Shown here: positions 63,689 to 64,000 of the stretch, one piece after another
Position numbering within the stretch: the stretch's first letter is position 1
Layout: every line of letters starts with the position of its first letter
Assembly (NCBI RefSeq): GCF_024054175.1
Contig: NZ_JAMXLA010000001.1
Span: forward strand, 1,953,930-2,017,929
DNA length: 64,000 nt
From: Flavobacterium sp. NRK1
GTDB lineage: Bacteria; Bacteroidota; Bacteroidia; Flavobacteriales; Flavobacteriaceae
Reading direction: 5' to 3'
Translations under genes and position numbers: made by a program
Notes under the pieces: model-generated
Seen by the model: only the letters and a program-made list of their open reading frames with translations
Databases searched by the model: none
What the model was told of the DNA's origin: nothing

Positions 63689-64000
63689 TTATTTAAAAGG
63701 GCTGCGTTCTTTCCATTCAACTTTAGGATCAAAATAAGGGAACAGCTTTGGCATAAAAAGATTTATAAGCGGATTTGTATGTTTTATAATACCGTAAACC
63801 TGCTCTGCCCGTGCACCTACAGAACTTTTTATCTCCATCGCAGAACGCGCAAATATAACATGCGAAAACTGTTTTTTTACAGCATAGCCTACCATATCAT
63901 ATAACATGTTGAGATATAGCATTTTTTCTTTCTGTATATTATCGTCATATCCTAAAAAATAAGTGTCAATATCACATCCGTTTTGAATGAGCGTGCTAAA
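63689..64000 (-). CDS. Acyltransferase-like protein, C-terminal part (N-terminus off the right edge)
   Basis: The minus-strand frame is open to the window edge, giving 103 codons of the C-terminus. It starts FSTLIQNGCDIDTYFLGYDD and contains IFARSAMEIKSSVGARAEQV, resembling the end of GNAT-like acyltransferases of the DUF482/peptidoglycan-related group, where LGRTALEIKSxVGA is common. The assignment is tentative. Its stop abuts the lipid kinase stop, so the two genes converge with no gap. Confidence 0.6.
   Translation of the reverse strand, partial: FSTLIQNGCDIDTYFLGYDDNIQKEKMLYLNMLYDMVGYAVKKQFSHVIFARSAMEIKSSVGARAEQVYGIIKHTNPLINLFMPKLFPYFDPKVEWKERSPFK

Overview
The window is a contiguous, AT-rich chromosomal segment of a flavobacterium (Bacteroidota, most likely family Flavobacteriaceae). 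Four observations point there: the gliding/type IX secretion block gldK-gldL-gldM-gldN, a short Bacteroidota-type primary sigma factor, many TonB-dependent receptors and SusC-like plug or carboxypeptidase-regulatory domains, and promoters of the Bacteroidota form (TTG, 19 bases, TAnnTTTG) upstream of rpe and rpsO. I saw no rRNA, tRNA, insertion sequence, prophage or CRISPR array. Both edges cut through genes: a sensor histidine kinase on the left and an acyltransferase-like protein on the right.

Layout. 1-3510: a histidine kinase divergent from an outer-membrane beta-barrel protein, with a triple 11-bp-spaced TTAAC repeat between them. 3616-5473: a cobalamin riboswitch whose next sizeable gene is a second-type fabH followed by a hotdog thioesterase. 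5475-8908 (minus): a metal/siderophore-type TonB receptor with a thioredoxin-fold partner, then a small lipoprotein. 9123-16032 (plus): an AraC regulator, tiny membrane ORFs and a complete RND tripartite efflux operon. 16102-20670 (minus): an orphan SUKH immunity-like protein, GH30 glycosidase, rpe, a lipoprotein and rpoD. 20903-25621 (minus): an ECF sigma factor with a probable dual-membrane-spanning anti-sigma protein, a lipoprotein and a HerA-like ATPase. 25693-28048: a divergent regulator/surface-protein pair sharing two copies of one operator-like sequence.

28160-33846 (minus): pnp, rpsO, a GH92 mannosidase and free methionine-R-sulfoxide reductase. 33992-38551 (plus): a heavy-metal (probably copper) cassette of HYC_CC_PP protein, TonB receptor and HMA protein, followed by a porin. 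38588-49196 (minus): an MG2/plug-like protein, groES-groEL, then an envelope-biogenesis run miaB - YcxB-like - sigma-54 activator - lptE - TPR protein - secG. 49421-57913 (plus): topA, a degenerate arginase-fold protein and gldKLMN. 57980-64000: an FAD oxidoreductase, DUF983 protein, ABC-F ATPase, and a divergent App1-type phosphatidate phosphatase / diacylglycerol kinase pair.

The items most worth attention are the cobalamin riboswitch without an obvious B12 gene, the trans-envelope anti-sigma protein, the two-copy operator in the 26.7-kb divergent promoter, the palindrome abutting the start codon of the orphan SUKH gene, and the arginase-fold pseudoenzyme in front of gldK. All calls come from reading the sequence; no database search was run.
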